From Galdieria partita (Eukaryota > Rhodophyta > Bangiophyceae > Galdieriales > Galdieriaceae): a stretch of 64,000 nt of DNA. This document shows, piece after piece, positions 40,234 through 53,000 of this stretch. Positions within the stretch are counted from its first letter, which is position 1. Every line of letters begins with the position of its first letter. The stretch is from the NCBI GenBank assembly GCA_025991245.1, contig BQMJ01000029.1, forward strand, positions 169,995 through 233,994. Reading direction: 5' to 3'. The translations under genes and the position numbers were made by a program. The notes under the pieces are model-generated. The model did no database searches, was not told where the DNA came from, and saw nothing but the letters and a program-made list of their open reading frames with translations.

Positions 40234-41235
40234 TTACCACTTGGCGAAACAGTCCGAAGCGCGGACAATAATATATTCTTCCCCTCCAAACCGATATTCG
40301 TTACCAGAATACTTTGAATAGACGACATGTTCGCCAACATTTAGCTCAATCGGCTCATAATTTCCGTCCTCAAGAAGACGACCAGGTCCTACAGCAACAA
40401 CCTGTAGATTCATAGTGATCGATCAACTCTTCCAGTTCGGCAGTAACAGAAGAAAGCTTACCTCTCCTATCGTTGGAAGTTCCTTACTAGCAGCAATAAC
40501 AATACCTGAAGCTGTTTCTTGCTCCGACTTGATTTTCTTTAAAAGAACTCTATCAAAGATAGGCTTGACAGAAGAAGCTTCCTTTTTGCCTCCTTGTAAA
40601 GTACATAAAATGTCTTCCTGTGATATCAGAAAGTGCTTGTGTCCGTCAATGTCTATTTTTTGTCCACCATATTTACCAGCAAGAACAAAGTCACCTGGTT
40701 GTACAGCTAATGGTCCACGAGCCTTCGTTTTTGGTAAGAAAGAACCTGGACCAACTGCCACGACTGTTCCTTGTATTGCTTGGTCCTCAGAAGAGCTTTG
40801 TGCAATAACCAAACCCGAACTGGTCTGTTCTTCAGGAGTCCCAAACTTTACCAAAACATAATTTCGCAAAGGCGATAACTCACGACTTGCTGGCAATCCG
40901 TTGATTCGGTGTTTCTATTTTGTGCACTCTTCAGTCAACAGCGAGGAGACTCAAGAAATACTTACAACATCGCTCTGTGCAACCATACAAAAAGAGCGAG
41001 ATAAAGAAATTCGATTACTAATGTCAAGTCTTCCCAGGCTGACCTGACCACAGTGGCGACGACGACAGTCACGGAAACAGTTCACTACGTGACAAGTTAC
41101 GAACTCTACTCAAAAACTAGTAAAACCAAGAATACCTCTCAGGGTAGATAAGGAGTGTGAAATCCTCACATGGGAGCAAGATCTAGACTCTGGAGTTCTA
41201 AGAAGAAAACTTTGTGTGAAGGCGGCAGTATCCAT
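40234..41235 (-). CDS. CPN20: Plastid 20 kDa co-chaperonin (double Cpn10)
   Basis: Four exons, 41235-41136, 41084-40966, 40914-40462 and 40401-40234, give 279 residues. The first about 85 residues (MDTAAFTQSFLLRTPESRS onward) are Ser/Arg-rich and act as a presumed plastid transit peptide. Two Cpn10 domains follow: the first with LRNYVLVKFG, GTVVAVGPGSFLPK and VLAGKYGGQKIDIDG, the second with IFDRVLLKKIKSE, GEVVAVGPGRLLEDG and VVYSKYSGNEYRFGGEEYIIV. A tandem-domain Cpn20 is typical of plastids, where it caps Cpn60 during protein folding and assists iron superoxide dismutase in plants. The second domain's splice (GAG|GTT) rebuilds the conserved GEVVAVGPG. Confidence 0.9.
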
Positions 41236-41917
41236 ACGAAGAAGATATCGTCCACTAACAACTCCAATCACCCAATCGAGAGCTTACGGGATTTTTTGTT
41301 ATTTGTGTGGACTTCGAGAAACTTCTATCAAGTTGAATGTGATTGAGCCCTATCCATGAAAGTTGCACAGAGTGAGTGATTGTGTGAAGTAGAATTTCTA
41401 GCACTGGCAACAAGTCTCCTAATAGATCTTTTTCTATGACTGCTGGGTTGATTCAACAGTTTTCGAAGAAGAGCAAGAAAGCCCCTCACAAGCTTTGTCT
41501 TGTATCTCCAAACTCTAGTTCCAGGAGAAACTCCAAAGATCACCTCTACCAACATTTTGACATATCATAAGATATATTCGTAATAGTCTTTACAACCTTG
41601 TGCTTCTTTAAGAAAAGACAATTGCACTAATGAAATTCATCAACATCAGAAGCATATCAACCAAATTCTATTCTCGATATATTTCGTTTTGTAGTTTTTC
41701 GCTGGTAACATTAAACAAGTCGTCTGTAAGCAACTTGAGCAATATATTTTTGTTGTTAAACACGACTTTCCAAAAGTTACATGACGTTCCGCACTCCTTT
41801 GCCATTCGTAAAATACATGAACAATGCATCTATCTACCTCATTTTGCGAATTCTTCAACTTGTATGATTTTAAGGTGATGTTTTCATACTTGAGAGTCAT
41901 TTATCAGTTTATTTCAG
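41236..41917. other. Gap between CPN20 and the decayed gene
   Basis: No intact gene. A + strand frame at about 41630-41874 (ending KIHEQCIYLPHFANSSTCMI) may be a 5' exon of the decayed gene that follows, because a donor-like GTGATG and a TTTATTTCAG acceptor separate them. Confidence 0.35.
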
Positions 41918-43806
41918 GCTATTCGCAACAGTTGTTATGTAGCTATCGAAACAGAATATTCTTCACGTGTCTATGCATTTGAATCAAAAACTTATACCGT
42001 TGTTCTTAGAAGATTCAGCTGATTTTCTTTATCATGTACGCTTTTCATTGATGGTTTCAAGTATCATTGACCTTCTTCTCTTCCTAGAACACTATTAATT
42101 TATTTCAGATTGATCAAGTCAGACTCATTTCAGCAGATCTGGAATAGAATTTTCTAGTAAATAGGAAAGTGCTTAGTGTTGCTGATAGCATGGAAGGAAA
42201 CATCATCGTCAAACAACCTGACAATGATGAGGTGTAGATGACCAATTACTATGAGCATTTCAAGGAGTTACTGGTTAATGATGTCAACGATAAATTATAT
42301 TTTTGTGTACAATTCATAATATAGTTGTCCTATAAGAAAGGAAGAAATGGTCAAGCTTCTGGATTCAATTATATCACAAATAGAATTGAAGAATGACAAT
42401 GTTTATTGCAAACACTTAACTGTACATTCTAAGGCTAGATTTTGAGAGAAGTAACCTGTATCACTTTTAGTTCAAACTTTTCTCTGTAGCTTCTCTTCTG
42501 AAGTGACTTCGAAATCCAATCAAGGAATTCTGTCATCTATACAGCTCGAATGAGAATTTCAAGTCCACGAAGATTGGACAAGTCAAATTATCCTGGAGAA
42601 TATATTTAAGCTAGATGTTCCATTCGTAATCTGCCAACGACATGAATAGCTTACATATAATAAGAAACTGAGAAGAAATAGACTCTTTTCTCCCTTTTCT
42701 AAGCTAGAATGCAATAAGATATGTAGTCAAGCTATATTTACAATGGGATGGAATCAACAGCGGGTGAAAGGAGATTAAATATATAGTGCCGAGAGAAAAT
42801 CGTACTGTTCGAGTAACTTGAATAGTAATTTGAAATAACTTAACAAACTTTTCAACCAACGGATTGGTAGTTGATTATCTCGTCTGTGTTTCTCAAAAGG
42901 GTTTACATTGAAGAAAAGGAGTGTTTGGTAGACTGTTCCTTGATATATGAAGGCGCCCTAGGAAGACCGTTCCAAAAGTTTCTGAAATGTTAAGACCGAA
43001 ATATTTCAAACGGATAATTTTCCCAGGAAGATTCTTATTAAGAGAGTTGACTTTAGCAAGATGGAATCAATTTAGAAATGCAATCACATAACCATTCAGT
43101 GGAAATAACATTCAAGTCGTTTCCTGCTATGGTAAGTTTGGAACAATTGTCGTATTCTATTTGTTTCCCCTTTTTGGACATTTAGACTGGTTTTGGAGGA
43201 ACAAATATTCTATGTCAAAAGTATCCTTACGTAGATGCTATGGCTACGTTTTGTCTTTCTATGATCAAGTAGCTCATTAAAGATAGATTGGTACAATTTG
43301 ACTGGAAGTATGCTTTTGTGGAGTTTGTTAAAGGCTTCAATATGCAGGGAATGACTTTGTTGGACTTGAATAACAAAGGAAAGCAGAGACTATATCCACC
43401 TTGTTGTGAGATTTCCAAACTTGCTTACTATGGGTGAGCATAATGAAATTCTTGACTCATATAGTAGAGTATTGAATCTTCCAAGGTTAATCTTAGCTTG
43501 ATATTATTCTTCAATATCCTTTCTTCTCATTGTAGTCTTCATAAGCACCTTGTGGGTTGTTTTACATCGCAGGTGGTGGATTGCGTTATCTTCAATACAT
43601 TGAACATTGAAGTGACGAAGGAATTTGCAGAGTTTGAGAGGTAGCCTGAATATCTTGCTTTACTTACAGAGCATCGTGAAGCTGTCATGTAATATATGGG
43701 AAAAGTACCAAGACAAACTCAAGATCTCATTGAGTCGAAAGCATTCAATTGCCAATTCATAGGATACTCATTACATCAAATAAAGCATTCGTTGTTCAAG
43801 TTTTAA
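41918..43806 (+). pseudogene. Decayed multi-exon gene, family unknown, riddled with in-frame stops
   Basis: Several stretches keep coding character and splice signals but are broken. 41918-42019 follows a TTTATTTCAG acceptor (AIRNSCYVAIETEYSSRVYA). 42109-42433, also after TATTTCAG, stays in one frame for about 108 codons (VADSMEGNIIVKQPDNDEV, MTNYYEHFKELLVNDVND, KKGRNGQASGFNYITNRIEE) with TAG at 42145, 42235 and 42322 and TGA at 42394. 43186-43433, after a GTAAGT...CATTTAG intron, gives GTNILCQKYPYVDAMATFCL, TAG at 43270, then WKYAFVEFVKGFNMQGMTLL. 43573-43806 gives VIFNTLNIEVTKEFAEFER, TAG at 43642, PEYLALLTEHREAVM, TAA at 43690, then GKVPRQTQDLIESKAF. The remaining stretches between are frameshifted. 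I cannot name the family. Confidence 0.65.
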
Positions 43807-44318
43807 TGAACATTTTCGCAAATAACAAGGATTCATCTTGTTTGTCAGCTGATTGCTTACTTATCCACTCCTGTCAACTTTGGCAACAGGAATGAACATC
43901 CAACTCTTAGAAAGGCCACACACTGACGACCTCTGATGACAAAGAAGTGATTCCATTGTATTTATTTTCGTGTAAGATACTGGTTCAAGTATTTCACTTT
44001 TTGCAGTCTCAAATTTTCCACATGTCGAGGAGTAATGGGTCTTCTGTGAAAGTGCACTATTTGTACGTAATGTTATAATTTTATTGTCGATTGCAAACAA
44101 GAGTATACTGTCTACTGTACATTTGCTGACTGTTCGTTCTTTAGGGTGTTTCTATAGATTCTTCCTTTTTTTATCGATGGAAAGAACCATAATTTTACTA
44201 GTGTTTCAATGATGCAAATTTAAAACGATAATATTTCAAGATTACTCAACATTGGCTTCCGACAAGTAATGAACAACGAACTGTAGAGTTCGATTCACCA
44301 AAAAGTAGAGTATCAAAG
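43807..44318. other. Gap between decayed gene and ATPase gene
   Basis: About 510 bases with no supported gene. Short minus-strand frames around 43861-44100 lack a start or family match. Confidence 0.4.
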
Positions 44319-47036
44319 TCATTGACTGTTGTTCGCAAGTTCATCAACTCGTAATGCTGCTAGTATATAGAAGAGATGATCTTCGTGTACTCGAATGATT
44401 CTCAGTAATTTTTCATCGACCTTGCTTCGATTATTTCCAACAACGCTATGCAACAGAGTCGCATATCGACCAGCATACTCTTCAGGAATCAATGCACTTT
44501 CGATTAAGAACTTTTTCCAATCAAAGTCTACAAAAGATTGTGTTGATGCAAGTATACTTTGTCCAACATTCACAGCTGCCATTGGTGTTTGCTCTCTTCC
44601 AGGATGAAATGGAACTTGTTGCAGAGAATTCGGAACAGAAATAGTTGACTTTCTTCTCGTTTCTTCCACTTGCATTACATCCATATCCATACTTGGACGA
44701 GTACTTCTTCTTTCCATCATTCCACTATTCCTTACAGTTTCTTCAAGTGGAATACGCCTTAACAAATCTACAAACGAATTGCTCAACAAATCAGAAAGTG
44801 GTTTCAGTTGTTCCAACCATCCAGGATTGTCACCAAACACTCTTTCAAGCTCTTGACTAGTCTTGCAACCTAAAAAAGTTCGCAAAGATGTAGTTGAACA
44901 TACTACAACTTGACAATGAGGAGGTATCCATAACCATTCTTCTCGTATATTCTGTGGTTGTATCTCAGAGTTGATAGAACTGTAAACAATATTATTATTA
45001 TTGTCTTCATAATAAACTCCACTATTCAATATCCAATTCTGATTATCACTAAATTGTTTGGAAACTTCTTCAGTATACTTGTCGCTTACAATCAACTGAA
45101 TGGCTCTTAAATTATTCTGTTCCAATTCAAGCTGTGACGCCACTGGATGTAAAAATTTAGCAACTTCTGACTTAATCATTGAACGTCCAACACCAGAACT
45201 TGACAACTGAAAACATTTCAATGCAATGCCTATCAAATATACTCTCTTCTTGGTGGTTTCAGTCTCCATCGGTGCTTGCTCTGAAGAAGATTCACCTTGA
45301 ATAGCAAGGAAAGAATTGTTTTTCATATCGGTTACTCGAATAAGAACATCAGGTCCATTGGAGTCTTGTCGAATAGGAATAAATATTCCATCTTTTGATA
45401 AATACTTTTCAAAAAATGGTTTCCAAGCAGTGACATTGTAAGTTTCTTCTCTAGCACTATGGATTCCACTCACTGTCGAACTAAATGCTGGAACATAATT
45501 GGGAATAGGATCCACTTTTAAGCTGCCAATGGTTTGAGTAGATTGTATTGATATATGTTCTATAAAACTATGTCGAAATATACTCAATTCTCCTAGTTTG
45601 GAACAGAAACACCATCGAACATAAAGAATAAGAGTAAATATAATTTCAAATTTAAAACCACGACTGGAAGGTGAATCCAATCGACTGATAGATGAAAATA
45701 AACTACAAATAAAACGAAAAGGAGGAATATTCCAATATCGCGATTGAATATGCTTTAGTACAATCTTTGGAAAAACCAACTTGAAAAATGTTTCATAGCT
45801 GTCTTCAGCGGGTATCCAGCTTGCTTCTTCTAGTTCATTTCTCAAGCAACTCACATAATAAAAACCAAAATGGTTGGCAATATCCAAAACATATTCAGAA
45901 TGGCTTCCATCAAACAGAGTCTCTCTCATTGGAATACGAAATTCAAATATACTCGCAAGAAGCATAGAAGAAAAAACAATCATTGATTCGGGTGTCATAC
46001 GAGAAAGAGTTACTACGAGAGAACTACTCGGAGCAATTTTCTCGATTTTCACTTTCATTTCATTCTCTGAAAGATCACAAAAACTATTCCAACGTTCACA
46101 TCTCTTTCCCAATTCATCTAAAACATGAACAACATAGTAAGGAACACCAACTGTATAATCATATACTTGTTTGAAGAACCAATCGTGTCCCTCAGGATGA
46201 CTAGGAAATAATACTTTTAGAATAGGTTCATCGTCATAAGTGGTATTTTGTATAAAGTACTTGACAGTTGCTTCTGAAAAAGGATCTAAACGAAGAAAGG
46301 ATAACATGACTGGGGAAGTAAGGGCATCTCGTTGACTAGTTACGACAGCATCTGAGCTCCCAGTCAAAACACAAATTACAAAAGGTTGAGTTAAAATTGT
46401 TGATAAGACTCCAAAAAAAGAACAATAGACGTTGTGCACTCGATTTGCTCTTCGTGTAACCATCAACTCCTTAAACATAGTGAATTTGTCTCCTTCCAAA
46501 GCTCCAATTTCATCAATAAACAGATATAAATAACGTTTCTTGGTGACTTGTAAGAGTTTCTGAAACCATTCCTTTGGACTACCAATACAGGAAAGAACTT
46601 GAGAAAGTAGATCTGCACCGTTTGGAAACTGGGAAAGTGCCTCTTCGCTTATCCACTCAAAAAGCGTATCTTCAAAACATGTTCCTCTCGGCACATCGAG
46701 AAGATTCAACACAACATATAAAGTCTCGTTTAATAGTGCGTCTAGAGAACGTTTCCCTATATTGTCCCCTTTTGCAATGCCAGGGAGACCCTTTTTATTT
46801 AAATATTGCAACAAAAACTCTTTGTTCATGGAAACAAACGTTTGGAAGTTTTGGCCAAACGTGCTTTTGCCACTCCCATACATTTGGGGCGCGATAGAAA
46901 CGTGTGGCCGTTGTACTCTAGAGAAACCATTCTTATCGCAAAGATGAGAGGCTCGAAAAGCTTCTATAACTTGCAACACTGCGGACTCACGATTGACAAG
47001 GGGATGTTTAACACGTTTAAAAGAGAAGACGTCCAT
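44319..47036 (-). CDS. Large P-loop ATPase of the Galdieria-expanded (STAND/CRN-like) type
   Basis: This intronless frame from ATG 47036 encodes 905 residues. After a short lead (HPLVNRESAVLQVIEAF) comes Walker A in QMYGSGKSTFGQNF (about residues 51-64), Walker B in RYLYLFIDEIGAL (about 190), and a sensor-like FVICVLTGSSDAVV, then a winged-helix-like and helical region, a nuclease-like or unknown beta-rich domain around 560-700 (VLIRVTDMKNNSFLAIQGES), and a C-terminal SAM-like helical domain (WKKFLIESALIPEEYAGRYA onward). This layout resembles STAND/CRN-type ATPases; large 'archaeal ATPase' families acquired by gene transfer have been reported in Galdieria sulphuraria, but membership here is inferred. 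The role is unknown. It is the last intact large gene before the telomere. Confidence 0.6.
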   Translation of the reverse strand: MDVFSFKRVKHPLVNRESAVLQVIEAFRASHLCDKNGFSRVQRPHVSIAPQMYGSGKSTFGQNFQTFVSMNKEFLLQYLNKKGLPGIAKGDNIGKRSLDALLNETLYVVLNLLDVPRGTCFEDTLFEWISEEALSQFPNGADLLSQVLSCIGSPKEWFQKLLQVTKKRYLYLFIDEIGALEGDKFTMFKELMVTRRANRVHNVYCSFFGVLSTILTQPFVICVLTGSSDAVVTSQRDALTSPVMLSFLRLDPFSEATVKYFIQNTTYDDEPILKVLFPSHPEGHDWFFKQVYDYTVGVPYYVVHVLDELGKRCERWNSFCDLSENEMKVKIEKIAPSSSLVVTLSRMTPESMIVFSSMLLASIFEFRIPMRETLFDGSHSEYVLDIANHFGFYYVSCLRNELEEASWIPAEDSYETFFKLVFPKIVLKHIQSRYWNIPPFRFICSLFSSISRLDSPSSRGFKFEIIFTLILYVRWCFCSKLGELSIFRHSFIEHISIQSTQTIGSLKVDPIPNYVPAFSSTVSGIHSAREETYNVTAWKPFFEKYLSKDGIFIPIRQDSNGPDVLIRVTDMKNNSFLAIQGESSSEQAPMETETTKKRVYLIGIALKCFQLSSSGVGRSMIKSEVAKFLHPVASQLELEQNNLRAIQLIVSDKYTEEVSKQFSDNQNWILNSGVYYEDNNNNIVYSSINSEIQPQNIREEWLWIPPHCQVVVCSTTSLRTFLGCKTSQELERVFGDNPGWLEQLKPLSDLLSNSFVDLLRRIPLEETVRNSGMMERRSTRPSMDMDVMQVEETRRKSTISVPNSLQQVPFHPGREQTPMAAVNVGQSILASTQSFVDFDWKKFLIESALIPEEYAGRYATLLHSVVGNNRSKVDEKLLRIIRVHEDHLFYILAALRVDELANNSQ

Positions 47037-50000
47037 TCTGTATTCGCGCAACAACCACCGCAACCAACCACCAACAACAAATTGAATCTCAAATGTAAAG
47101 TTGTTGTTCTATACGAATAAAAGTATTACATAGTTTATGTATAAGAGCTAATATTTTTGTTCGGCTTGCAGACGACTTTGTTGTTTCTTTTACGACAAAG
47201 TGACTTTATTTCACAGTGGATAAAGATTAACTTGTTGACTCCTTTCCAGAGCTTTGTGTGGATACAGTGGGAGAAAAACATATTTGGAAACTTAGTCATC
47301 TTGAGTAGATAGTTTGTTTCTTGTTTCGTTTAGTGTGTTTATCACTTTGATGGATATAAAGCTTGCTTAGAAATTTGTTGTTGGCACTTTCCAAGGAGGA
47401 CTTTGTTTAGGCTGTACAGATGGAGCTTTACTAGTCATACCTCAGTTTGAATTTTTTTTGATAGTCCAAGTTTCGTTTTGAACACTGTTTTTCACTCAGA
47501 TTGTAGTGACTCCTTGGATTCTCTAATACTAAGTACCTCTGCGAAAAACACTTCTAACGAGGCAACTTGCTTTGTAGTTTCTCGCTTCGAGTGAAAACTA
47601 GCTGTGTGTGTTTCGAGAATAATGTCTTGATAAAAGGTTCCAAACTTGCACGGAGTTTTAGTAATTGATCCAATAAGGTCTGTTATAAGTCAGCGTTATT
47701 TGATGGGGTGTTGTTTGAAAGTAGTTTTATTACGGAATTGCTATACAGAGTCTTGTGAAATAGGGTTGAAACTCCGCTTTGAGCAGATTCTCAGCTATGT
47801 CTTGTGTTTGTTGAATAGTTTGCAATGTCCATATGCCAACTTTTGTCTATTGAGAGACTCTTGTGAAAGTGAAAAAGACAAACTATAGTTGTATATACTT
47901 CAATTTGAACAGTCAATGACACTGTATGTCTTCATGAAGTCTATTGCTGTATTACAAATTTAGTTGAGATCTAGATTCCAACTGCTAGCAAACCTAATTG
48001 TTGCTCTGAGTCGTTTCAAGACAAGCTACTTTTTCGTATCTAACCAACTCTCTGGACATATTTAAAGACGTTTCACTAATCATCCTTTGAGAATGAATTA
48101 ATGATCTTCAATCAAATTGTGTCACAATCCAACAGGACCTTCCAATTTTGTCTCAATAGTAAAAAACAAATTTTGCAATTTATAGAGTTGTATAGTTTGT
48201 ATAATTTGTGTTACAACTATGTTTTAGAATTCAAACAAGAAATCTAGTGTTTCTTTGTTTCCTATGGAACATTGATATGGAGTTGCTTAGAGAAAGAATA
48301 CATACATGAACTTGAGGAGACTTCTTGAAAAACATATTTTATGATTGAATAATTTCTTTCATTGACTTGAGAGATATTTTGAAATCAACAGTGCTTCCGG
48401 ATAAGGAAAATTTAGATACTCTGAGACTTTAATACTTGTTTTCCACTCTTCCAGTTTAAACTGCTCCATTGTTTGTCTTTTCTCTACAAAACAGACTATA
48501 TAGACCTCCACTAGATTAAAGGAAGTTCAATTGTCTACAAAAGAATCTTCACAGTATCACACATCACAAACAAGAGAAAGAATCCGTTCAACTCAATGCT
48601 TCCTTTGAAGAGCTACAATTTGTCTACTTCTGATATCTATCCTTATGGATACTTCACCTATCTAATCGAACATTGTCGAATATGTGTGAACTTTGAACAA
48701 TAGGCTGAAAATACCTCAACTGCTCAAAGTGATATCGTGTAAAGTTATCTTTGAGTTCAAAATTTTCGTACACTTTATGAAAGAGGCAATGGAAAACACC
48801 AATTTATCAGAGCTTGCAACTTTCGTTACCTGCTGCAAGAAAGAATTTTCACTCGAAAGTTATCGCTAGTATGATGTTCATTATTCTGAGCTATGAGTAG
48901 AGTATTGAAACATTTAGGTCTCCTCCTTTGGGAACCCAAGTTTCAAAGGTTGAACAAGTAGGTTTGGCTTTATGCTTTGAAATATTTTTGGACACTGTCA
49001 CAATTTTCGTTTTGTCAAGACAGCGAAGTTTTTACCAAGATTGTTTTGATCTTGTGTTTTCAGAGTAACTCTGAGATGATGAGAATGAAATAAAAGCCGA
49101 GTTGGTAACTCGAAATCTTGTTTTGTGTCTTGCTAAAGTACTTTGTATACTTTATAAGTACCTCATTGAGTTGCTGTTGCTTTCTTCCTTTGTTGTATTC
49201 TACAAGGTTTTGCTAGAACAAACAAGATTTCGTCTTTGGAAGCAACGCTTGTACCACTCACTTGGGCTTGTCTATTCTTGGAATCCTTTCAGGATGGTCG
49301 GCTGTTGACTGCTGAATTTTGTGACACTATATATTATCGTTGACTTTGCTAAGGTCAACCGTCTGCTTCAAAGTACACCTTCCAGAAAATCTCAGTCAAA
49401 GTTGCTAGTACTAGTTACCGTCCATATGTCTAGGAATTCTTGATCCTTGTTTCACAAAAATAAAACGCAGGGTAGAATTTTTATTCAGCAACATAAGGAC
49501 TGATTCACATTCCTCACTACAGTCTTCTATGACAGCATTCTAGGGTATGGGACAAACTTCCTTCTTGACAACTGTAATCAGCACTCTTTTGGAGTCCTTA
49601 TTTAACCCAACCACAGGTATAGATGGAATTGTTGAAAACGTTTAATTCACAAAACGGTAACCAAGTGTTTACAATTCAACCAATATGCACGCTAACCATC
49701 TTAAAACTCGATGTGTTCTGTTTGGGCTTGTGAGGTGAAAGGAAAACTCATTGTCAACAACAAGTCGAATCCAATGCTACCAAATCTCCAGTTGCTTTCT
49801 CGTTACTTTCACTTGGTTAAGAAACCTGAATTATCGAGTACAACAGTGAGTCTGATTCAACTCAATGGGCTGACTTTTTACTGACAGTCTGTAAACGAAT
49901 TCCAACGATACAACTCCCTAACACAAAAAGAAGAGAGCTTCAACAGTCTTTTAACTCTCTAGTTCAATGTTCTTTTGGAAATTTCTCTACAAGTATACAA

Positions 50001-53000
50001 GAGACGATATGGTTTGTACCTTTTAAAGGCACCCTTTCATACGACCACCTTTCTAAGCTCTTCCAAGCGTTCTTTCATTAGAAGTTGTTGGTTGAGAACA
50101 GGAGCTAAATAGTTGTTTTATGCAACCCGCTTCAAAGTGAATAAAGTCTGTTTATGAAAATTTGAGTTTCAACGAGAAACATCTTGAGAATAGACTAGAA
50201 AGTTTTTCTCTTTTTGGATACTATTTAAACTTGGGTTGTTTTGGTCGTAACTTTATAGCCACTAGGTTTGAACTTTGTGGTTGATTACTCAACATCGGAG
50301 TTCAAAAGAGATTTATCTGCGGAAACATTGGCAAAGAGAGGTTGTTTACGGTCGGTAAAAGGGAGATTTTTTTGGAAATAACTACCACAGCTTTGCGAAT
50401 TCTTGGTTCTTTAGATGAGAGTAGTGTAAAAGAGGATAATTTTGTAGGAGTAGTAGTAATATTATCGACACCTTTTGACCTGGACGAGTTCTATATACAT
50501 AGTTACGGAAAAGTTTATTTTCTTAAGATCAGCAAAACTATAAATTGAACCAAATTGATCATTTGGTAAATAAGAAAACAAGATTGTACAAGAATATATC
50601 AAACTTAGAGAACATATCCATGTTTAAAGCTGCTTTGGCAGATAGTTTGAATCCGAATTTGAATATATAATTCTTTGAGTTTGGTCAATTACACATGCTC
50701 TATCTTTTCATTTCAGTTGTTTTATCGATATTCATGATATGTATAGATTGTTTGCAAAGAAATGAGCATGGTAAAAGAAAGATGACTCGTTCAAATAGAT
50801 ACTACTCAAAAATTATTTACTTGAATTATTCGGTTGATTGATAAATTTTGCTCGGAAGATCAAGAATTCTAAAGAAAGTTATTGGTTTTTAGGACTTTGT
50901 ATACTCAAAAGACAATCAATCAACCGTTTCTTTTCATTCTACTTCACGTGTCAGTAAAACTCTTCTCCTCTTAAAACTCTTTCTGGTTAAAATTCGAAGC
51001 TTTGGCAGTATGTAAGAGAGTATGGAACAGAAAGAGGATACATTCATTTTTATTTCTCGAATAGTGAAAAGTTGCAAAAGTAACAACAAAAAAAAGGCCA
51101 AGAGATTGCACAATAGAGATAATCATACTATACAAGGAGAATCTACTTAATTCAATTATTTTTAAAAAGTCAAAATTGAACAAGACAGTTATTTCATAAG
51201 AGTACATGACGCTATGCCATTATGGACAGTTTTCATATATAGCTTTTATACAAAATAGAAAGAGTCAACAACTGATTCTTTATTTTCGCAATACAATTAT
51301 ACAAAAATAGAATATGCGACACTTGGTCTATGTATTCAAGCAAATTGAGAAAATTGACTGGATTCTTTATCAAAATATTTGTAGGTAACATACAAATTAT
51401 ATAAATGTGTGAATTCCAGTATGTACTTAAACGTTTTGTTGATAATAGAAATACTCGACCATGATGTATAAACTCTGATCTGCACAAGTCTAAAAAGTCT
51501 TTGATACTGGTAACACAAAATTCACAGTCCTCCAAGTTGCAAACAGTTCAGCTAGACATTGATCAGCACAAGTGTTCACTCTACTTGTCGAAATTTCTCT
51601 ATGACAACTTAGCGACTGCACACCCAATCGTTCCAAGTTGTGGGAAACACGCCCTTCTTCTTGAAAGTGGTGGATTATACTTTCTTGAAGTGATTACTAT
51701 CGACTGGAGCTCAATGTTCTCCAAATCAATTTGAAACCAGTAAATCTCCAAGGTAAATAACAAAGGTGAGTTTATCCCACTATACAATGGCAGGCTTGGT
51801 ATATCGACGCTCATTCTAGCACAACGGTTCTCTTCAAATAAAGCAACGTTAGAGAATCAATAGTATTCTAGGTAAACCTTTGAGTGGAAGGTTCCTTTGA
51901 AAAGTGCTCACTAGGTACACATGACACTATATGGTGTGTGCACTTTTGACGGTATTCGAAGAGCTCTTCAACGTCACTTTGCCCAATCTCTCATTGTGAT
52001 TTGTTGCTTGGTTAGCACAAGTGTGGCTGTAGTTGCTTTGTTACCATCTGTTTTGAAGTGGATAAAATTGTTCCTTGCTATGAAAATATAAGTAGTTGAA
52101 TTTAGAGGAGAACTTTTTAGTACAAAAAAAACTTTGAAGTTTTATGACTTTGCACTTTTCGAAATACCAACCAAGGCCCAGTTTGTTTTGGTCGTTTCCT
52201 GTCAACGACTTGGCTTGAACCTCAAAGTTGCTTCCAAGTTCATGTCGAATGCAACGTTGGTTCTGTTCGAGAGTTGTTGATCCTTTGTTTTTGGTCTGTT
52301 TGAAGACAGTGACCCTGCGGAGTAGTGGTGAACCAGTGGGCACAAAGGCTCCAAATAGTCTTTGAGGTTAAACCCTTGCGGCGATACAGTCTTGTAATGT
52401 AACCTGGTTTTTGAAGTTGAATTGAACTGTTGTCCTGTGAACAACAGAGGAGGACTCTCTCTCGTGGAGCAATTACCAAGATCGTTTGTAACAATCGGAG
52501 TATATTCTGAGTTGATTCTCTTTGGTTCTTCACAAAAACGATTCTTGTCACTGTCAGTTTTTGTCTATTGAGAATCTATTGTCCAAGTGGAGAGGGGAGG
52601 TTGTCTCGTGGCAACTGAACTGCGCAGTTCAACTGTGAGTTGCTGTTTCGAAAACTGACGTGAACAGAGTTTGTACACCCACTTTGAAGCATCTTTACGT
52701 CGTTGTTTGCTAATCTTACTTGACGAGGTCACTTGAAGGATGCAAATTCGAAACAAGACTTGGAAGAAAAAGAGTGTCTGATGGGAAAAACTTTCACAAA
52801 AGAGAGGCTTCGCAACTCGTCGGCATAGTGTATGCTTGGAATAGCTACCTTAGTCTTTTGTGCTCAAGTCTATAAATACTTAGCAGTTGACAGTTTGTGA
52901 GATACAGTTTTGGAAAGGATATTGTTTGAATAGTATTACTGTTGGCACTTAAATAACCCTGTCTTCCTATTTGGAAATTACAATCAACTATACAACGTAT

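Noticed and set aside
41918-43806. Genetic-code change with TAG as sense
   Set aside because: Many intact genes in the window end with TAG or TAA at the expected place (for example SEC31 and CHLP), so the standard code applies.
47350-47482. Coding-like scrap KFVVGTFQGGLCLGC with an internal TAG
   Set aside because: Only about 40 codons, no splice structure and no second fragment nearby; may be chance.
49102-49308. Hydrophobic 68-residue frame
   Set aside because: No ATG start of quality, no family, T-rich DNA easily produces Leu/Phe-rich frames.
52041-52756. Several overlapping minus-strand frames of 60-100 residues
   Set aside because: Frames overlap each other, carry no motif and lack splice signals; composition-driven.
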